The notes beneath the pieces were generated by a model, which saw only the letters and a program-made list of their open reading frames with translations, had not been told where the DNA came from and ran no database searches. From Nemopilema nomurai (taxonomy: Eukaryota; Cnidaria; Scyphozoa; Rhizostomeae; Rhizostomatidae), in NCBI GenBank assembly GCA_003864495.1, contig ML133381.1, positions 684,743 through 748,742 of the forward strand: a DNA stretch of 64,000 nucleotides, in the 5' to 3' direction. Positions 12,491 through 26,800 of this stretch are shown piece after piece (position 1 is the first letter of the stretch; each line of letters starts with the position of its first letter). The translations under genes were made by a program, and so were the position numbers.

Positions 12491-13804
12491 CTAGAAAGAA
12501 TTGACAAAATGTATTTAGAGCAGCTTAGAATAATTTTGAATAAATGAAAGCCTCTAACACAAGATGCTTATCAATTTAGACACTTGTTAGCCTGGAAATC
12601 ACCTGGAGATTTTCCAATGAAAGGTGATTTTAATATGTAGGTTGCAAAGGTGGTGATCTTATCATACTGCTTAATAGCCCAGGTCACTCCATCATCTTAA
12701 TAAAGAAGTCTGTGGACAAATGATTCAGGGTCTCAATTAACACTCTTTGACACTTTTAATAAAGCATGCAGCTAAGACTTGAATTGAGATTTCCCAAATT
12801 TTTATTGAGTAGGTACGTTTTGTCCCCTCTGTGTTATATGGTTTGGTTAGTTTCTTCAAGATGGACTACACATGCTTTTTTTACAAGGAAGTTTTGGTAA
12901 AGCTCAGTATTGAAAATTCCTTCAATGGTGAATAAATTTGAGTACTCAAAGTTTCTTAGCAATTACTAAACTTTTTATTCATTTTTCTTTAAAATAAAAC
13001 TACTGTAGGAATAAGTAGATATAGGTTTTGAAGATATCAGAAGAATCAAACCAAATAACAAAACAATAAATTTTCTAAAAGTACATGGATTCTGAAGTTC
13101 ATATACGAATGACTTCTATTCCATCAACTTTGTATTTCATAATTCATCCACTTTTTGAATTCCTTAGCAGTCTCCCATCCATCACTGAGAATTCCTTAAG
13201 TTTGCTTTATAAAAATGTAGCTCAACCAACTCATGCAATTGATGACTTGTGTGTTTTCAAAACATTCTCAATGCAAAAGCTTTCCAAACATCACAGGTTA
13301 AGACCAATTAAAGATAATTAGTTTTGTAAACTTTGGTTCTCTACAACTGCCAAATCAAAACCTTGCCAAACCACAATTGCCAAAAAGAACCTTTCTAAAC
13401 AAGAACGTCCCAATCAGGAAGAATTAGAGGATACACACTTGAGCGTACAAGGACATTGTTGTTTCTACTTTGAATCGTGTGAACACCAACTACTGTCCCT
13501 CCTGCCTAGGATTCCTTTTTAAGCCGGTTCATATACGCCGACACTTGAAATTCTAGCGAATACATATGGAGAGTGAGATTTAATCATGTTGGCAACCACT
13601 GATTCCGAATACTTGAAACATTGCTAAATCCGGTGACATATGTTTTTCAACATGTTCTCGGTACTTGCAAAAAGAAGAGCTGTTTCTGTCTTGTGTTCGT
13701 AAACAAAGCAGCAGAGACGCTAGTCTGTTTTTTTCTAGCGTTTTCCAAGGGGAAACAGTCGCACTATGATGTAGCTGACATGCTGTGGGATTAGCTGACC
13801 CGCC
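12491..13804. other. Probable 5' region of the 334-aa gene, no supported coding sequence
   Basis: AT-rich, with no convincing exon. If both the minus-strand gene (start 12484) and the plus-strand candidate (13805) are real, this is a shared divergent promoter region, which is an inference. Confidence 0.35.
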
Positions 13805-14098
13805 ATGGACTTACTCAAAAAATGCCACGATAAAGGCAAGGTATTCATGCCGGTAAGCTCCATGACAAGTGGGCCATTATTTTCCAATAAAAAGCAGTGG
13901 TCTTAGAAATTAAATACATTACCCTTTTAGTGATGTCATTGATGGACTGAAATCACTTAAAGTGCTGTTTCCAGATTTCTCAAGTTGATTTATTATGGCT
14001 ACACGCAATTACATTTTAGGCCGGTAAAAAGGGGCGGTGGATGGCAAATCGTTTGAAAAGCAAACAAAGCTTACCTGAATCGCTTGGAATCAACATCA
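13805..14098 (+). CDS. Candidate first two exons of a plus-strand gene
   Basis: An ATG in strong Kozak context (CCGCCATGG, ATG at 13805) opens a 16-codon exon, 13805-13852, ending at a good donor (ATGCCG|GTAAGC). A good acceptor (TTACATTTTAG) at 14019 starts a second open segment in the compatible phase 0, 14020 to about 14098, with a possible donor ATCA|GTAACA. The joined start reads MDLLKKCHDKGKVFMP then AGKKGRWMANRLKSKQSLPE. I do not recognise it and found no third exon, so it remains a candidate. Confidence 0.33.
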
Positions 14099-17000
14099 GT
14101 AACAATCAGCTAACATTTAAAGACAATCCTTTATTTATCTTTGGGAGCCTGGCTTTAAGAGTGCATAGCCTGGTCATCCTGTTTTGCCAGCCAAGTCCTT
14201 CCTCCTCTCTCCCTCTCTTTCAAATGACCAATTCCTGATTATGGTCACGCTTTACTGATTCTCGAACAATACTGTGTCATGCCTTTCAAGGAGTTTACAG
14301 TGTTTTCCACGGGGAAAATGAATTTTGGTTCTTATTAGGCTATCAAAATAATAATTACTGAGAAGATAATTAGATTCCAGAATCAATCGAAATGCAAAAT
14401 AATCTTTGAATGATCTTTTGGACTCAAGTCATTTTGCAGTAAAGCAATAAATTAATACATACATATAATGGCAAGGTCACACACGTTTACAAAACACTAC
14501 CAGCTGAAGAAAAATGTCAACGCTTCTAAATCCACGGTGTTGCCAAAAGCGGATACCGATGCTTGAACTTCTCAGGTGTCCCAAAACAATGGTATGTGAG
14601 CAAGTGGCGTGGCATCAGGGCGGCATGAGCCTGGGAGGCATAGGCCTAAGCATTGAGCTGAGCTGCATGTTACACAGGGGCACAAAGGTGAAGCGTATTA
14701 AAGCGTCTTGATCTGATTATAAAAATATGGTTCTTTCATGTCATTTGAACTGACAATGTAGCAAAGCTTTTAGGTTTTGTGAACCAAGATCGTGTTGCAA
14801 AATAGGATTACAACTTCCACTTGTAGCTAATTTAAAGTTTTATACGGAGTCAAAAGAGTTTGATGGGACAGGATTTATAACCATGGCTTTGTCAAGATAG
14901 TGGCGAATTGTTGAGGTTTCTCGCATTCCGAGGAAACAACGCAGAGTTACAAAATAATTAAGGGATCATAGTGCTAAGAATTCCAAGAGACACAGCGGAA
15001 CCATAATTTTCGCATACTTCAATACTTTTTCGCCCGATACTCCTAATGACAAAAGCAGAGAAAACTAATAGCCAATTGTGGATCCAAAAAACTACAGGGT
15101 TGTAGAAAGAGCGCAGGATTTGCTGTTAATTACCTATAAGAATCTGTTTTAAGAATTCTTCTGCATCAATGAGTTTCGTATTCAAAAAACCCCTTGAGCT
15201 AACAGAACAGGACTGACAACAAAACATTTTATCTCAGCGCTTTGAAAATGAATCTCTTTTAGATATAGCAGCTCCATCGCAAATTTTGTCCTCACTAGTT
15301 AATTCCTTTTGTCACATAAAATGCTCGAAGTTATGAATAGTTGGATGAATTGCATGTGCCGCAATAGGTCCAAAAGCTTTGTCGCGGTGTGTGAAATAAT
15401 AGGTTTGAAATCAATACGCTTTGTGTAAGGCTTTAAAGGAACGCTGCACCTCTTTTTAGAATCAATGCGATAATTCCCTTTCAAGTAATCCGGATTTGTA
15501 ATGCGAAAGATCAGGCCTATTATTTATATGTGACGAAGCCCTTTGATAAAAACAACTGCATTTGCGATGCGCAAATACATCAAACGTGAAAATATAAGCT
15601 TTGAATTGCTTAACAATCTCTTGCCTTTAAGAAAGATGAGAAAGTATTCAATCAAGTAATAATGGACGGCTCTCTAGGGACCCGTTAGTATGTAGCCGCC
15701 AGCATAATGACATTTTTGGAGCTTTGGCGAGGCTGCCTCTCTTCCGGAACAGGTTTCTACAAAATCAAGCTTTGCACACGTTCGCAAAGGAATTGCGCAA
15801 TTGTGCATGCTGGATTCAATCAAGGCAACACAAGAAATGTGTTTTTCGATCTTCTTCCATCGGAGCAAATCAGTACATAATGCTAAGCAGTTTTGTTAAA
15901 GAATATTTTCAATATTGTTTATATCTAGTTTGAAAACTCCTCTCATGGAAAAGCTTTGACACGAAAGGATGGGGAAGCCTTTGTTGAGACGCAAGAAATG
16001 AAGTATTTTTGGTAACACTCAACAAAGCAAACAAGCCTTATTAGAAGTTTGTCAGCTTTAATTTTGAAAAAGGGCAAAGAGAAAGATCCCCACCAAACAA
16101 GCAGGCACCACGTCTGAAAATGATTTCTACGTAAAACTTTTGAAGCAATCTTTCACGGTAATATTCGCAACCTGAAATAGGTGTGTAGAGATCGTCTGAG
16201 ATTTGTTTAAAGGCATTGATAAGTTTAAATTACTGTACGTCTTCTCGGAAGACATTCTTTGTTTAAATGATGGTATGTTATCTCACTTACTAAAAGATCA
16301 TGGCCACCAGTTTTGAAGGCGAGTGGTCACTGAATGTAATTCTTAAAAAACTAGTCAGCATATCAGTTTGTTAGTTAAATGCTAACCAGTACAAGGGGTG
16401 GGTCTTTATCTCTCAGCCCCCAGTAGACCTCATCTTGTGGGAATAGTCATACTTTCTTGCCAAGGAGTCAAGCAGGTCAGAACAAGGAAAGCTTATTGGT
16501 ACAATGTCAAGTTACTTTCCCTCTCCAGTAACTTGACGGTAAGGTGGTTGTCAATTCATAACTCTGTAGCTTTGTATTCGTAGAGAAATGGAAATAACTC
16601 TTGTACCAAGCGTCTCTAGAACAACCATCACCATCAGAAAACCATGACCCTTCTTCAGCATATGCTCAAAAATTCCCAAGCAGCTTTTTGCTCAAACAAC
16701 CAACTGCTCCAATATTTTCTTAATCATTGAGCAAGTTGTGTTTGCATCTAGGACCTTTCGAGTTGTCCAGATTTAGACGCCAAAACCATACTTTGTGTGG
16801 ACATGAAGACTTCTAAAGAAAAGGTATGAGCGAATACTGATTGATTACAACACATCCAATCATGCGCTCTCTTTTACAACCGCTCACTTGGCCTTGGATC
16901 CGCTACTGGCTACTTTTTGTTGGCTTTTGCCTGAAGCCTTTTGTCATTGCCCGAAGCCATATTTTGTGTAGTATCGTATCGGACAAAAATATTTTGGCAA

Positions 17001-17420
17001 GAAATTCTGTACCACAAAGAAAAAGTGCTTTCAACATGCAAAAATGTTGTTCTGCTTTTCTGTGTAGTTTAAAGAGCTGCAGTACGAAACATTCATTCAA
17101 CTAATACTTACAATATTAACTTCACCAGGGTTTTTTAGGAAATTGCTAAAAAAGTCAGTGAAACAACTCTTAGTGGTATGGCATGGAACCTTTTCAAGCC
17201 AAGGCTGATTTTGCCCTTTTATGACAATCACAATTGTACAAAAATATTATTAGCAACAATCTTTTAAACAGTAATAATGAAAGAAATGAAGAAGAAATGG
17301 ACACATAATCAAAACTCTTTGCTACAATTTTAACCAAATATGTTGAACAAGTTACAGTACATGTATCTACAAGCAGAACTTTAAAAACTAACTGCACTGA
17401 ACTGCAGTATCGGGCGGCAG
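14099..17420. other. No supported gene
   Basis: Several frames of 60-90 codons exist on both strands, none with family features or matching splice sites. It could hold later exons of the plus-strand candidate at 13805, but I could not place any. Confidence 0.4.
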
Positions 17421-17510
17421 AGGAAAGGCAAAAGTGACACAGGAAAGGCAAAAGTGACACAGGAAAGGCAAAGGTGACATAGGAAAGGCAAAAGTGATAC
17501 AGGAAAAGCA
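17421..17510. repeat. 20-bp minisatellite, about 4.5 copies
   Basis: The unit AGGAAAGGCAAAAGTGACAC repeats with a strict 20-base period and a few substitutions in the later copies. On the minus strand it makes a false repetitive peptide (PVSLLPFLCHFC), which is not a gene. Confidence 0.95.
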
Positions 17511-17852
17511 AGACACATAAGCTGTGCGACAAAAAATCTCTGAAATATATCGTTGGGGCTATTATGACTGTAGAACATGCATTGCTTCTGGCAACAATAT
17601 AAACTTAGAGACCGCACAAGCTGTACTCTGCCTCGTAAAACGCTAATAAAAACACATTTTGTGTTATTTGGAGAAAACGTTTTAGTGTGAAAGATTGTTC
17701 AGTTTGAGTTTGAAAGTTTGAAAGACAGAACTTAATTGGGCGGCTGAGTTTGGTCAAAATCCAGGGAAACTACAAAAAGATACCTAAAACATTGGAAAAA
17801 CGTGTCTTAAAAGATACCTTGAAAATTATAGCTAAATACAAAGATGCAATTA

Positions 17853-20800
17853 TCAAAATCCTAATCTATCGAAGACTGATTTGTCGGGCAGTGTTGCTGT
17901 TTGGGAAGTTAGGCCCTTATCGTTTGTGGGCCTAGCTTCTTTGGATTTCCTAATTGTGTTGTTTTCTTCCAGGTCCATTGCGAGAGGTTTTCGCGGGATG
18001 GGCTTCACGTGCTTGACCGGTCTTACTCGGTCACGTGAGCCACGTGAAACACTGGCTCTTGAAGAACCATCCACGAAAACAGACAACGGGCGTTCGGGCT
18101 CCAATCTGGCCGGTGACTTCGAAATTTTCACTCGGTCTTGCGGAAAACTGCTTCCACCAAGGCGGCTAAACACGGAGCTTGCACTTTGATCCTGAAAAAT
18201 CATTTAAACATGAGTATCGATGGAGAATATTGTCTGTTAAGAGTGTTATCAAAGTTTTCGTTCAAATCTGAACTATCGTGAATGCGTTAAGAATGAATTA
18301 AAAAGCATTAGCATTGCAGAAAGTCTTAAGTTTGAATAAGTTTGAATAATTCTTGAGGTTAAACGTATACCACTATGGGGTGAGAAGCTATCGTGTTCAC
18401 GTCATAGGTTTAGAATGTGTTTAACAGCTTCAAAAGGAATTCGATTGGTTTGTGTGGCTTCTTGAATTTCATTCATAAGCAGCATGAAACTGGATCGCTG
18501 AACGAGAATAATCCCCTTCAAGTCATCAGCAAAAGATGCGAAAACAATAGTACCGCTAAAATATGAGTTTTGCGGGAGAACCATGTTTCTCACTTTGAGC
18601 GTAAGCAAGGCCAATAAAACAAGAATCGGGCTTTATGGCCCTTCACAAAAAGAAAACCAACCACGTAAACAAACTGAAAAGGCAAATTTTGTCCCTTCAT
18701 ATCTCTGACGTGATGGCATAGTAAGGAAATGTAAGATCAAAGACCAGTCAAATAATGACCGAATGAACGCTGTTTTTGTGACAGGCTTTGGTTAATTAGC
18801 CACAAATTATGCAAAGCAGCCGAACAGGATACAAAGAGATATTTCTCTACTGCCCAATATTACTTCCAAGAAATTTAAACCGCTAATATTGTCAGAAACA
18901 GCAATGATTTCACCATGGAAGAATGCAAAAGAAACTACAAACCAAATTCGTCGTCGGTTGGCTAGAACTTGGTACCGTCTTTTCATTCTTGGAAACTATT
19001 TCTTGGGATATTGAGCCAAGTCGATCAAAGACCGTCTTCTTAGCAGATGTGGCGGCATCTTGTTCTATAAGTAATAATACTTGGCCTTCAGAACTGCCAT
19101 ATACGATGTATAGTGCATAGGGTTAACATTTTAATCAAATACCTTAAATACAATGAACGAAAGAGTCGGCTACATGAAATGAAAGTGGACTGGTGTTTTG
19201 AATGACAGCCTGGCTTGATGACAAGAAGTCATTTAATATATTGAATAATTGCTGTAGTGAACCATTAAACCTACGAAGTTGTGATAGCTACTACCGCCTT
19301 GAAGAAAACTGATAAATCGATTGAAAAATACGAGGAAGAACTAATAAAAAAAATCATAAATCAGAAAATGTGTTCAGAGATGCACCGAAAAACAAAGAAT
19401 GAAACCACATTAGACGTTCCTCTTTAGAAAAAGTGAAAGTAGTATGCAGAACATTTTCTTGTTCTGGTATGAAGAACAAATGAAACCGAGAGATTTGCTG
19501 GCCCGACTCAAGAATATAAAAAAGAGAGACAGACCTTTCGGTGCAGCTGGCTTGCGCTTCATGGGTGCTTTTTGTGGAGCAGACGATAGATTGGTAGGCA
19601 CGCTAATGGTGATGACTTCATTCATCCCCTTGCTTTTCCCTGGAGCTGCTGGACAAAATTCACCAAATCTCGCTGACAACGATTTTCCGTCGAGCTTCTT
19701 CTTTGAAGACGACTTTTGTACCAAATCCGGTGCCCTTCCAGTTTTCTCTGCAGCTGATTTAAGACTGATAGCTGGCGAATTTTTTTCAGTCACTGGAAAT
19801 ATCCAAAAATATGTTATCAGTGAGTGAATGTATTGAAGGCTTTTACAAACACGATGAAGAGTTTGATTAACGATACAAGCCACAACGACAACGTATCCAG
19901 GGCTAAAAGTTTTACTCTCTATAAATAAGCTTTAACATAGGGTGCTAATAAGCTTAAATAAGCTAAAAAATAGGGTGCAAAGTTGGAGAGACTCCGCAGT
20001 TTAAAATACATACTCCTCCTTCTCGCTAATTTGAAGAAAACAATGTTAAAAAACATTGGGTGAGGCATAGAAAATCATGTTTTTGCACCCTCTTCATTAA
20101 ATAGAAAAGAAAATCGCAACTCACCGGCTGGAGGTCTAATTTTTGCCTGTGTTGGCTTTGTGTCAGGTCTTTCATTCTTCTTCATTGAAGTCATTTTGGC
20201 CCCATCAACGTTAAATTCGTCAGCAACCGACCTGCTTATCTGTTAATAGGACAAAGAACCAATAAATAAACACCAAAAGCATTAATAGCAAAAACGTTGA
20301 AAATTGGAACTCACTTCACAAAACAGAGTAGCTGTTGTTTTAGCAGCATAAGCTCAAAGCAGGCAGGAAGCAAGCAGAATGTATGAATCAGTTGTTCAAT
20401 AAGGAAACGAGGCATGAGCTTGTTGAATGATTTCCACCAAAGATGCATCAAAAACATACAAGAAATCTAAGAGACTTTGTGAGTTGAACTTGAAGCAGCA
20501 TTACATTGTAAGCTCAAGGTGTTTTGTCATCGCACCAATAAACAACTTGTCAATCAGATTTGAGCATAAGATTAGAATCCCAAAAGGTAGGGTAGCCATC
20601 ATTTACATGGCAAAAGGGCTAAATTGTTTAATGGTAGACTAAGCAAAGGAATGGATACAGAAAAAGGACTGATATCATCATTTGATATTTGTCATGGATT
20701 ATTAAGGCAATGTAGAGTTAGTAAATATGAAAAATATGGTCTGTGAAAAGGGTTAAGGAAAAGATTGAAGCAAAAAAATGTTGTCTTAGTGAAGCTCTTT

Positions 20801-23800
20801 CTAGTGAGTTTTGTACTTCTTAACAAAACTTTAATTGGAAACTGATTGTGAGTGAAATCAGAAAGCTTGAAACATTGGAAGTGAGAATATTACAAAAACA
20901 GAGCTGTTGGAACAAAGTTGAAAGAAACGAGAAAAACAGCCTCCATATCATAAGCAGAAAATCCACGCCAAAACCAGAATGAAAATACGAAGACTACGCT
21001 CGAATGCCGTCTATACGCTATCTCATGAGTTAAAGACCGTAGTTGTGGGCTGGACCAATCAGAGGGCTAGATTTCCAGTTTTCGATCTCAAGGTGTCATT
21101 AATCCGAAAATTAATGATGACAACCGCGCGAGGTGCGAGCGCCTTTGATGGTCCGCGCTGCTCCTTCATAGCTTCACCCGCAAATGTACAATGTTTCTAA
21201 CAAAGGCCGACCTTTGAGAATGAACTGATTCGAAAATATTCCGAGCCATCAAAGTAGACACTGTTAAGATAGGCTGACATCAGAAAGATGCGAAAATGCA
21301 ATTTATTATGATTATATTTATTCTAACCAAACGGGAACAAGTGTCAAAGGCACGGGCATCATCGAGGTCCTACTGTCCGCTTCGTCAAAAACCTCGAAAA
21401 TAATAGGGTTTATGGAACTATGTACAAGTATTTCGAAAACTTAGTGTTGTTCCTCTTAATGTGCTTTTCAAGTCCTATTTTGCAAAAAAACACCTCACTT
21501 CGAAAATACCATTTCAAGAATAAGCCGCTAAATGGCAATGATTCCCGATCTGTAAAAGCAAAATATGGCTTTTGGCTCCCGATGATACACATTTGATATG
21601 TTAGGATATATCCGAATCATAGGTAGAATATATCAGGACAGTACCAAAAATGAACTCACCAAAGTATAACATGGAAGGATGAAACCCAAACCATTCATCG
21701 TCCAAAACACTGATATGAGTAGAGACAAGACTGTAGTTCCCGCCAAATAGTTTCCCGGCAAAAAGTAGAATTCTTCAGTATTATTCGAGTGATCTCGCCA
21801 AATGATTTGCTACATCCTCTGTTGTATCTAGGATCTACATTCAGTAGCATTAACTGTATAGTATATATCTGTCTTTTCTACGATCGTACACTTATTGAAT
21901 AAAAACATTGATGCTGTTGCAGAGTTGCAACCTATTTTGATTCCTACTGTGGTGTTAGTATTGAAGCGTGCTTCCCCAAAGTTCGAAGTTTCCTTTGTTC
22001 ACTAAAGGTGACAGTGAAAAAACAATTAACCGGAAATATAGCGAGGCGCCAAAGCAAATATACTCCTTATCCCTGCCAATGTTCAGGGATCCCGGAGCAA
22101 TCAAAGTTAATTTGATTCAGAGAATGTTTCTCCCCAAATTTTGAAGGAATCTGGCACCTTCCTAACCCAACACTCTGCTGCATGAATTTTTGTTGGAGGG
22201 GATGAACTAAAAATTCCGAAAAAGCAAAGTTTTCTATATTTGTGTCTTTGTTCAGAATGATAAGGCAACCATTGCGGCCTATTGCGGCACATTGCAGCCT
22301 TGACACAGCGGACGCCGAATAAAGGCAGGAGAGGCAGACTTTGCCAAACAGTTTCGCCTGTTTACGTATACGTATTCGATTAACCTCTTGTTTGTTTATA
22401 AATCTCCTACTTATTCTCTATATGCAATTTGTAGGTTCACTTCCATTCACATGTCACGCATGTGATTTTGAAATAATTGAAATGACTTCCATTCAAGGCC
22501 ATCGCTATGGGGTGGGGGCTAAGGGGTGTAACACCCCCACTTCAAAATAGATTGCAGGAAATGATCACTGGAAATGTGAAACTGCAAATGTTCTTGTTGT
22601 GCCTATCGCCCCCGCCCTATCACTCGTTCGTGTGTAAGCTCTTTGCCTTGTGTCAAATAGCGCAGATACCATCATCGCTCTCCAGGTTAATTTTAATAAG
22701 CACCCCAAACTAGGTATTGTGCTACTACAATGCCAATTATTTTCAAATTAAAAACTCTACCATCACAAAATTTGTAAATAAACAAGGAGTCTCCAAATTC
22801 CCCTTCACACGAAAAGCGCTTGGAAACTCAAAGCGGCGTGAGCTGAGATAAAGTTTTTCTAAATATCTTTTGTTATGATTGTTAAAATCTTCCTTGGCCC
22901 CTCCACTTTCCAACCTGCGTCGAAGCCCATGTGAGTTCGGTGTTTTGTCTGAACCCTTGTAGTGTTCACGAAAGAGAGGAAAAACTGAAAGAAACTCAAG
23001 CGCTCTGAGCTCAATTCGACTTTTCAAAGCAGCGTGAAAATTTCCGTGTGCACAGAATAGTTTTCATTTCGAAGCGAGCAGAGAAAAGCCTTGTCTCTCG
23101 GGGTGGATTTTTTTTTGGTGGTTGTTTTATTTGAATTATTGCTCATTTTAATCAGATTGTTTATATTTCTTGCCCGCATTGAGAAAGAGGCAACATTTTC
23201 ACGCATCTTTGACTTTTGACATGTGACTAAACCTGGCATTGAATTGAAAATCTATTAATAAGTCGTGCTCACAGGCTGGGTGACTTGTCAACGCTTTCTG
23301 TGACACATTACACAGGCAGATTTAGGCTACGTTCACATTGCTCCGTTTTCATTTCTATCTGTTTTTGTAAATAAAAACGCGGTCCGTTCACATATCTCCG
23401 TTTCAAGATGAAAGCGCTATGAAAACGATTGGCGTTCTCATTGCTCTAGCAAAAACACAGTCATGGCCTCCCTTTCAACGCGAGCCCTTTTACCCCAAAA
23501 TTGGCGCCAAACCGAAACCCACACACGAAGACAGGCCATTCCTAATTTTGCATCAAGGAATCGATAAAAAATTGCATCAAGAAATTGCTTTGAAGATTAA
23601 ATAGTAAACGAAATGGTTGCTATGCAACTCCGAGCAAGAGCAAAAGCAACAAGATTTGAACAACAGTCGTTTTCGCTCCAATGTCAGCTACTTTGAAATA
23701 CACTGTAATGTGATTATTGGCGCCTCCAGAATGGAATCTTGCTGCTGTTGTTAGCGTTTTCAAACGTCTCCATTTTTGGCGTTCATATTGAAAACGGACC

Positions 23801-26800
23801 GTTTTCAAAACTCACCGTTTTCAGATTTATGCGTTTTCGTTAGCGTTTTCAAAAAGCTCCGTTTTCACAGCGGAGCGATGTGAACGCAAGGCCAAAACGG
23901 ATATGTTTTGCTCCGTCTTCATATGGAAACGGGGCAGTGTGAACGGGGCCTTACTCGTGTCGCATTTCGCACGACGACACGTAAGGAAATGAAAGTGTAT
24001 TTGCGCAGAGTGTCTTATTTAACTAGCTTAAAATCATAAAGCAACGAAAACACACAAATCTGTCTCTTTTACTGATTTTACAATTAACGAATGAGTCAAA
24101 AAGGGTACTTGGAAAAAGTTTAGAATACAACTGTAAGCTAAAATTTCCATTCATGTTATTTTCTTTTACTTTCTAACGTTTACTTTAAAACAATGATTTT
24201 TCTTTCAATATAACGACATTCATTGCGATATCCCTCCCCAATACAAGACAATTTTGTTTGGAAACTGGGACCTGCCATCCAATAACTTGCCAATCACACT
24301 AACAACATATCTATGGTGGGGTGAACGATTGTAGCTTTATTTACAAAGAAGCTCCGATCTTTTACGAAGTAGCTGCCAACAAACCGAAGCCGCATTGTCT
24401 TGTAAAGGAATTCATTTCTTAGCGAAAATTAGTCCTTGGAAATCCTTGTTTTTAACTGCGAATTTACAATTCTTTGCGACAAGATTGCACTCGCAAAGTA
24501 TATTGGGGTGAATTATATTAAAGTGTTGCTAAGCATGTTACAGCTTGTAAAAGGCTGAATCGCTATCGAGTTTTTTTGCGAAGGGCTTAGTGCGTGCTTG
24601 AAACTTTCCCGCGCGCTTCATAACAGGCTGTTCTCGCCAAAAAAAACATGAAAGTTCCCGCAGACAAGTTGAAAGCTATCACACTATGACACTGAAATCG
24701 AAGCGTGGCACTTAGATACGCAGTTTTAACACTTGGATGCACCGAGAAAGCACTTAGAAGCATACAGAATGCACTTGGAAGACGAGATTACCCGCAGGCA
24801 TCGCAACAAGCCAGCCACTTAGATACAAAGTTTAAACGCTTGGATGCACCGAGGAAGCACTTTAAAAGTATACATAATAAACCCATAGACCGCAGAGCGG
24901 GATAGAAGAAGGCTTTAGCTCCCACCGAATAATTTCCAACATTTATTTTTTTAACCATAGTTAGTTAAAAACTATAACTTTTTTCCACCCTCGATACTCC
25001 CAAGAAATATTTCTTTTGAGCATGATTATATTCTTGAAGCTTTCTCATTTCTCTCAAATCTCAAATCTCAAATATAAATTTCTTTCATATCGCAATATCC
25101 ACACGTAATATATCTGCAGAAATTAACATTTTGTATGTACGGAATTGTATATACATCTACAGCTACATTATATCAATGCAATCGTACAAACGCACAGTTG
25201 TGAGTTTAATCATTCCTCCGGCACAAGGCTGTGGGGCAGCGCCCGGTTAGTTTTCCTTATTTTTATCTCAGTTTTCTGACATCGAGCAAAATTAATTATG
25301 CAGTGAAAGGAAATCAGAATCAACCAAAAAATCTTGTCCCTCCAGCCCATACTACCGCTGGCAATTCCTATTTCGCGCCACTGGCAGTCTTTATCGTACT
25401 ACTTTTGGAACATATAATTTTCAAACATAAACTACCTTCTCGATACAGTTATACAAGAATAAAAATAAAGCAGATCCATTGGTAGAAAAATTTGCTCTGC
25501 CAAGATCAGCTTTGCCTAGCGACTAGGCCTTATTTTCGTGTTTGGAGGGGGTGAGCCCCCATGCCCCCTCGAGTGATGCCTATGACTCAAAAGCTACCAG
25601 GAATCAAACATTTTACCAAACGTTCTTTCATAACTTTCAGAATGATTCTTTCATAAGCGATGTTTATCCCTAAGTAGTAAAGCTTTACTAACTTCAATTT
25701 CCTTTTGTACAATTCATATCTTTTTCTTCTTCTTATTATTCCATTCGTATTATTATTCTATTTGTGTTATTATTCTGCTATTATTTTGTGTTATTATTTT
25801 GTTTATATATTCGATCCAGGGTAAAGCTATCGGGGGTGGGGGTGGTGGTCGGAGGGGACTGCGACACCCCCAAAAGTCATGAATTTGTTTTTTATTCGAC
25901 ACACTTAACATTTTTAATGCCTATTCGGCACACTTGATAGTAAATAAAGAAATAAAGACATAATTATAGTTGGTAGAATATTTGACTGTATTATAATATT
26001 TGATAGATCTTCACATTTTTTTGTTACATTTAAATTTATTTCATTGAGAAAATTATGTCGTTTTTATGTCGACCTTAAGGAAAATACTAAACTTTGAAAT
26101 AAGCTCCCCCTTCGAATAAGCCGCCCTTCGAATAAGCCCCCACCAAACAATTAATTTTTGCAAATAAGCCTCCGGGGGCTTATTCGAGGATTTACGGTAT
26201 TTGTTACGCTCTTTTATCCATAATTTCAATCCCCTACATTAGGACTTTCCGACTCTCCATTTGAGCGATTTTTTCTGGATCTCATTAGAATCGACCGCAT
26301 CACGTTATTTAAGTGAAAACATAATAACATAACCCCGAAATCGATTGAAACCATCAAAGCTATATCCTAGTTCTAAGGGCAATGCAGGTACTGTTCAGCC
26401 ATTGGGCTAGCAGGGGCTATAGCGAACCTCCCCAGATTTTTGCAATAAGAGGTTAGAAAATTTTCAGAAAAGTTAGCACCTACGGCCCTAACGCGACTTT
26501 AGAAAATTTACACTCACGGATCCTAAGTAGTAGCAGTTCATTTTCTTGGCGTCTTATCTTATTAGTCAATTTTCACATTAATTAGTTGATATATTCAATT
26601 TTACATCAATTTTACATTTACACTTGATATATTGTTTTGTGGAGTTTAGTTTTTACGGGTTTCAACTTGCCAACTTACAGGCGAAATATAAATGTACCGG
26701 CGACGAGGGATCGAAATAAAATAAAAACAGTCAAATATTCCACCAACTATAATTATGTCTTTATTTCTTTATTTACTATCAAGTGTGCCGAATAGGCATT

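Larger units (their letters stand above)
23225..25436. other. Unpaired 2.2-kb segment interrupting the left arm
   Basis: On the right side the outer and inner arms are separated by only about nine bases (27287-27295). On the left the same two arms are 2.2 kb apart. This segment was therefore either inserted into the left arm or deleted from the right. It contains a Harbinger-like MITE (23325-23950) and a direct-repeat pair near 24.7-24.9 kb, and no recognisable gene. Confidence 0.85.

Noticed and set aside
17194..17617. Minus-strand frames with a repeated PVSLLPFLCHFC peptide
   Set aside because: Produced by the 20-bp minisatellite at 17421-17510.
18402..18614. 70-codon minus-strand frame between C19orf47 exons
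   Set aside because: The neighbouring exons already join in phase through 19064-18976, which carries the TVFDRLG motif.
24700..24900. Short direct repeats considered as a CRISPR-like array
   Set aside because: Only two diverged copies with no regular spacers, in a eukaryotic intron.
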